From: Clostridium sp. OF09-36
GTDB taxonomy: Bacteria; Bacillota; Clostridia; Lachnospirales; Lachnospiraceae
DNA: 64,000 nucleotides
Reading direction: 5' to 3'
Assembly (NCBI RefSeq): GCF_003481985.1
Contig: NZ_QUMD01000005.1
Span: 1 to 64,000 of the forward strand
This document shows, piece by piece, positions 62,228 to 64,000 of the stretch. A program made the position numbers and the translations under genes. The stretch's first letter is position 1; each line of letters starts with the position of its first letter. A model generated the notes under the pieces. That model searched no databases. It was given only the letters and a program-made list of their open reading frames with translations, and was not told the DNA's origin.

Positions 62228-63303
62228 AATTGGACAGAAATCAGATCGAGGCGGATTTTCGTGCCCTGATCGGACCGCTGTGTGATGCAGTGGGACCTTC
62301 CGGGTTCGAGGATGAGGTCGCTGATCTTTTGAGAAAAGAGCTGTCAGATTGCGATGTGAAGCTTTCCGATGATGTGATGGGAAACCTGATTGCCTATAAA
62401 AAAGGTACTAAAAAAGGAAGCATTCTTATTGCGGCCCATATGGACGAGATCGGACTGATCATCCGTCACATTGACAGCAAGGGATTTTTGTGGGTGGAAA
62501 CCCTGGGCGGCATTGCACCGCAGCAGTTTTTCGGCAAACACGTGATCATTAAAACAGAGACCGGCCATGTAGACGGTATCGTGCAGTCTCTGCATCCGGG
62601 ACGCCCGGACCGCTGCTCGGAGATGCCGAAATCCGCACAGGAGTTTTACATTGAAGTGGGCGCGGAAAGCCGCGAGGAAGTATATGAGATGGGAATTGAA
62701 GAAGGAAATGCAGTTTCCATCTGCTATCCGGTGATCTTTCTTGGAAAGCACCGGGTAGGAGCCAAGGCGCTGGATGACCGGGCACTGGTATTTATCCTTC
62801 TGGAGGTATTGAAACTCTTAAAGGACGACACCGATGTCCCGGATATCTACGGACTTTTTTCTACGCAGGAAGAGGTTGGCGCCCGCGGTGCCATTGCGGC
62901 AGCTACCCGCTTAAAACCGGATGTTGCACTGGCTCTGGACATGAGCCTTGCAGTCGACATCCCGGGAGTGTCTGAGAGCCGGTATATCAACGAGCTGGGC
63001 AAGGGAACCTCCATCAAGGTGATGGATAAGTTGAGCGCAGGTGTTGGCGGTATCCTGGCAAACCGGGACCTTGTCCGGGATATGAAAAAAATCGCAAAGA
63101 CCCACGAAATCCCCTACCAGATCGAGGCCTATGCGGCAGGTGCTACCGATGCAAGCTTTATGCAGACCTTAAACGGCGGCATTAAGAGCGGCGGCATCCA
63201 GATCCCGATGCGTTATGTACATTCCTATGAAGTCTGCGATGTCCGCGATGTGGTTGATACCGTAGAGCTTCTTTACTGGTATGTAAAAGAAGGAGAAATT
63301 TAG
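62224..63303 (+). CDS. M42-family aminopeptidase
   Basis: A 359-residue metallopeptidase. Metal-binding motifs are IAAHMDEIGLIIRHI, KALDDRALVFILLE, FSTQEEVGARGAIAAA and CDVRDVVDTVELLYW near the end. Its overlap with dppF suggests that it degrades the imported peptides inside the cell. M42 enzymes (glutamyl aminopeptidase/endoglucanase-like) act as large oligomers. Confidence 0.92.
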   Translation: MKLDRNQIEADFRALIGPLCDAVGPSGFEDEVADLLRKELSDCDVKLSDDVMGNLIAYKKGTKKGSILIAAHMDEIGLIIRHIDSKGFLWVETLGGIAPQQFFGKHVIIKTETGHVDGIVQSLHPGRPDRCSEMPKSAQEFYIEVGAESREEVYEMGIEEGNAVSICYPVIFLGKHRVGAKALDDRALVFILLEVLKLLKDDTDVPDIYGLFSTQEEVGARGAIAAATRLKPDVALALDMSLAVDIPGVSESRYINELGKGTSIKVMDKLSAGVGGILANRDLVRDMKKIAKTHEIPYQIEAYAAGATDASFMQTLNGGIKSGGIQIPMRYVHSYEVCDVRDVVDTVELLYWYVKEGEI

Positions 63304-63320
63304 TAAAGGAGAACAAAGTT

Positions 63321-64000
63321 ATGAGCATCAGAGTTGGTATTTTAGGTTACGGTAATTTAGGAAAGGGCGTTGAGAGCGCAATTGCCCAGAACGCTGACAT
63401 GGAGCTGGCAGCAGTCTTCACCCGCAGAAGCCCGGAGAGCGTGAAGGTCCGCACTGCAGGTGTGAAGGTTCTTCACGCAGACGAGCTTTCCCATATGCAG
63501 GATGAGCTGGATGTCCTGATCCTCTGCGGCGGCAGCGCAACCGATCTTCCGGTCCAGACTCCGCAGTACGCTTCCATGTACAATGTAGTAGACAGCTTCG
63601 ATACCCACGCAAGAATCCCGGAGCATTTCGCAGCAGTCGATGCAGCAGCAAAGAAAGCCGGCAAAGTCAGCCTTATTTCCTGCGGCTGGGATCCGGGTAT
63701 GTTCTCCTTAAACCGCCTGTACGCAAACTGTGTTCTGCCGGAGGGCAAGGATTACACCTTCTGGGGCAAGGGCGTAAGCAGGGACATTCTGATGCAGTAC
63801 GCCGCATCGAGGGCGTAAAGGACTGCAGACAGTACACGATCCCGGTCGAGAAGGCAGTCGAGGCAGTCAGAAGCGGTTCCAATCCAGAGCTGACCACCAG
63901 AGAAAAACATACCAGAGAGTGCTTCGTAGTTGCAGAGGAAGGCGCAGATCTTGCAAAGATCGAGAACGAGATCAAGACCATGCCGAACTACTTCTCTGAT
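63321..64000 (+). pseudogene. ddh: Diaminopimelate dehydrogenase, frameshifted and cut by window end
   Basis: The enzyme makes meso-diaminopimelate from tetrahydrodipicolinate in one step (lysine and wall synthesis). N-terminus VGILGYGNLGKGVESAIAQN is the NADP-binding fold; LILCGGSATDLPVQTPQYAS and FDTHARIPEHFAAVD follow. At about 63779 a base is missing: GTAAGCCAGGGACAT would give GVSQGHSDAVRRIEGVKD, continuing to the window end. As written it stops at 63818. The C-terminus is outside the window. Confidence 0.9.

Overview
The window joins two kinds of DNA. Positions 1 to about 41,260 are part of a contractile-tailed prophage. From 41,575 to the end is ordinary chromosome of a Bacillota/Clostridia bacterium, most likely Lachnospiraceae; this is inferred from the nifS-nifU-mnmA order, the class III fructose bisphosphatase, the SpoVB-like flippase, the Dpp-type transporter and the meso-DAP dehydrogenase. 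No integrase, terminase or att core is visible, so the left end of the phage lies outside the window and the right end is placed only by gene content.

Phage layout, all on the + strand. 1-4,941: portal C-terminus, Mu F-like head protein, XkdF-like protease, scaffold-like protein, capsid cement and major capsid. 4,961-8,167: connector, head-closure and tail-completion genes. 8,171-15,557: sheath, tube, a tail-assembly chaperone with a canonical A AAA AAC -1 slippery site, and the tape measure. 15,561-20,505: XkdP/Q/R/S/T/U-like baseplate genes. 20,508-24,205: tail fibre genes and a complete diversity-generating retroelement (DGR: target, avd, template repeat, reverse transcriptase). 24,195-27,477: XkdX-type protein, holin and a two-enzyme endolysin. 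27,604-28,536: a lipoprotein. 28,537-29,026: an origin-like region with DnaA boxes, 16-bp iterons and GATACA hexamers. 29,027-41,256: about 30 small, mostly unknown early/accessory genes plus SSB, served by three near-identical promoters flanked by AACTC-N8-GAGTT dyads.

The most interesting signal is that the DGR has two targets. VR1 ends the tail-tip protein (21,122-22,339). VR2 ends a second protein in the accessory/early region about 13 kb from the reverse transcriptase (36,317-37,183), with no secretion signal or tail-gene neighbours. VR-TR differences fall at template adenines in 30 of 32 cases by my alignment. The same 22-bp GC-rich hairpin stands 32-33 nt after both VRs, as expected for active homing sites.

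The chromosomal part carries rluF-like, ligA, metA, a truncated acetyltransferase, maf, a RelA/SpoT-domain synthetase, a 291-bp imperfect palindrome, a SpoVB-like flippase, fbp, nifS, nifU, mnmA, a lipoprotein amidase, tRNA-Ser(CGA), a five-gene peptide ABC transporter operon followed by an M42 peptidase, and ddh cut by the window end. At least eight genes in both parts are broken by 1-2 base losses, mostly in short homopolymers and including conserved housekeeping genes. This looks more like consensus sequence error than decay, and those products are probably intact in the organism.
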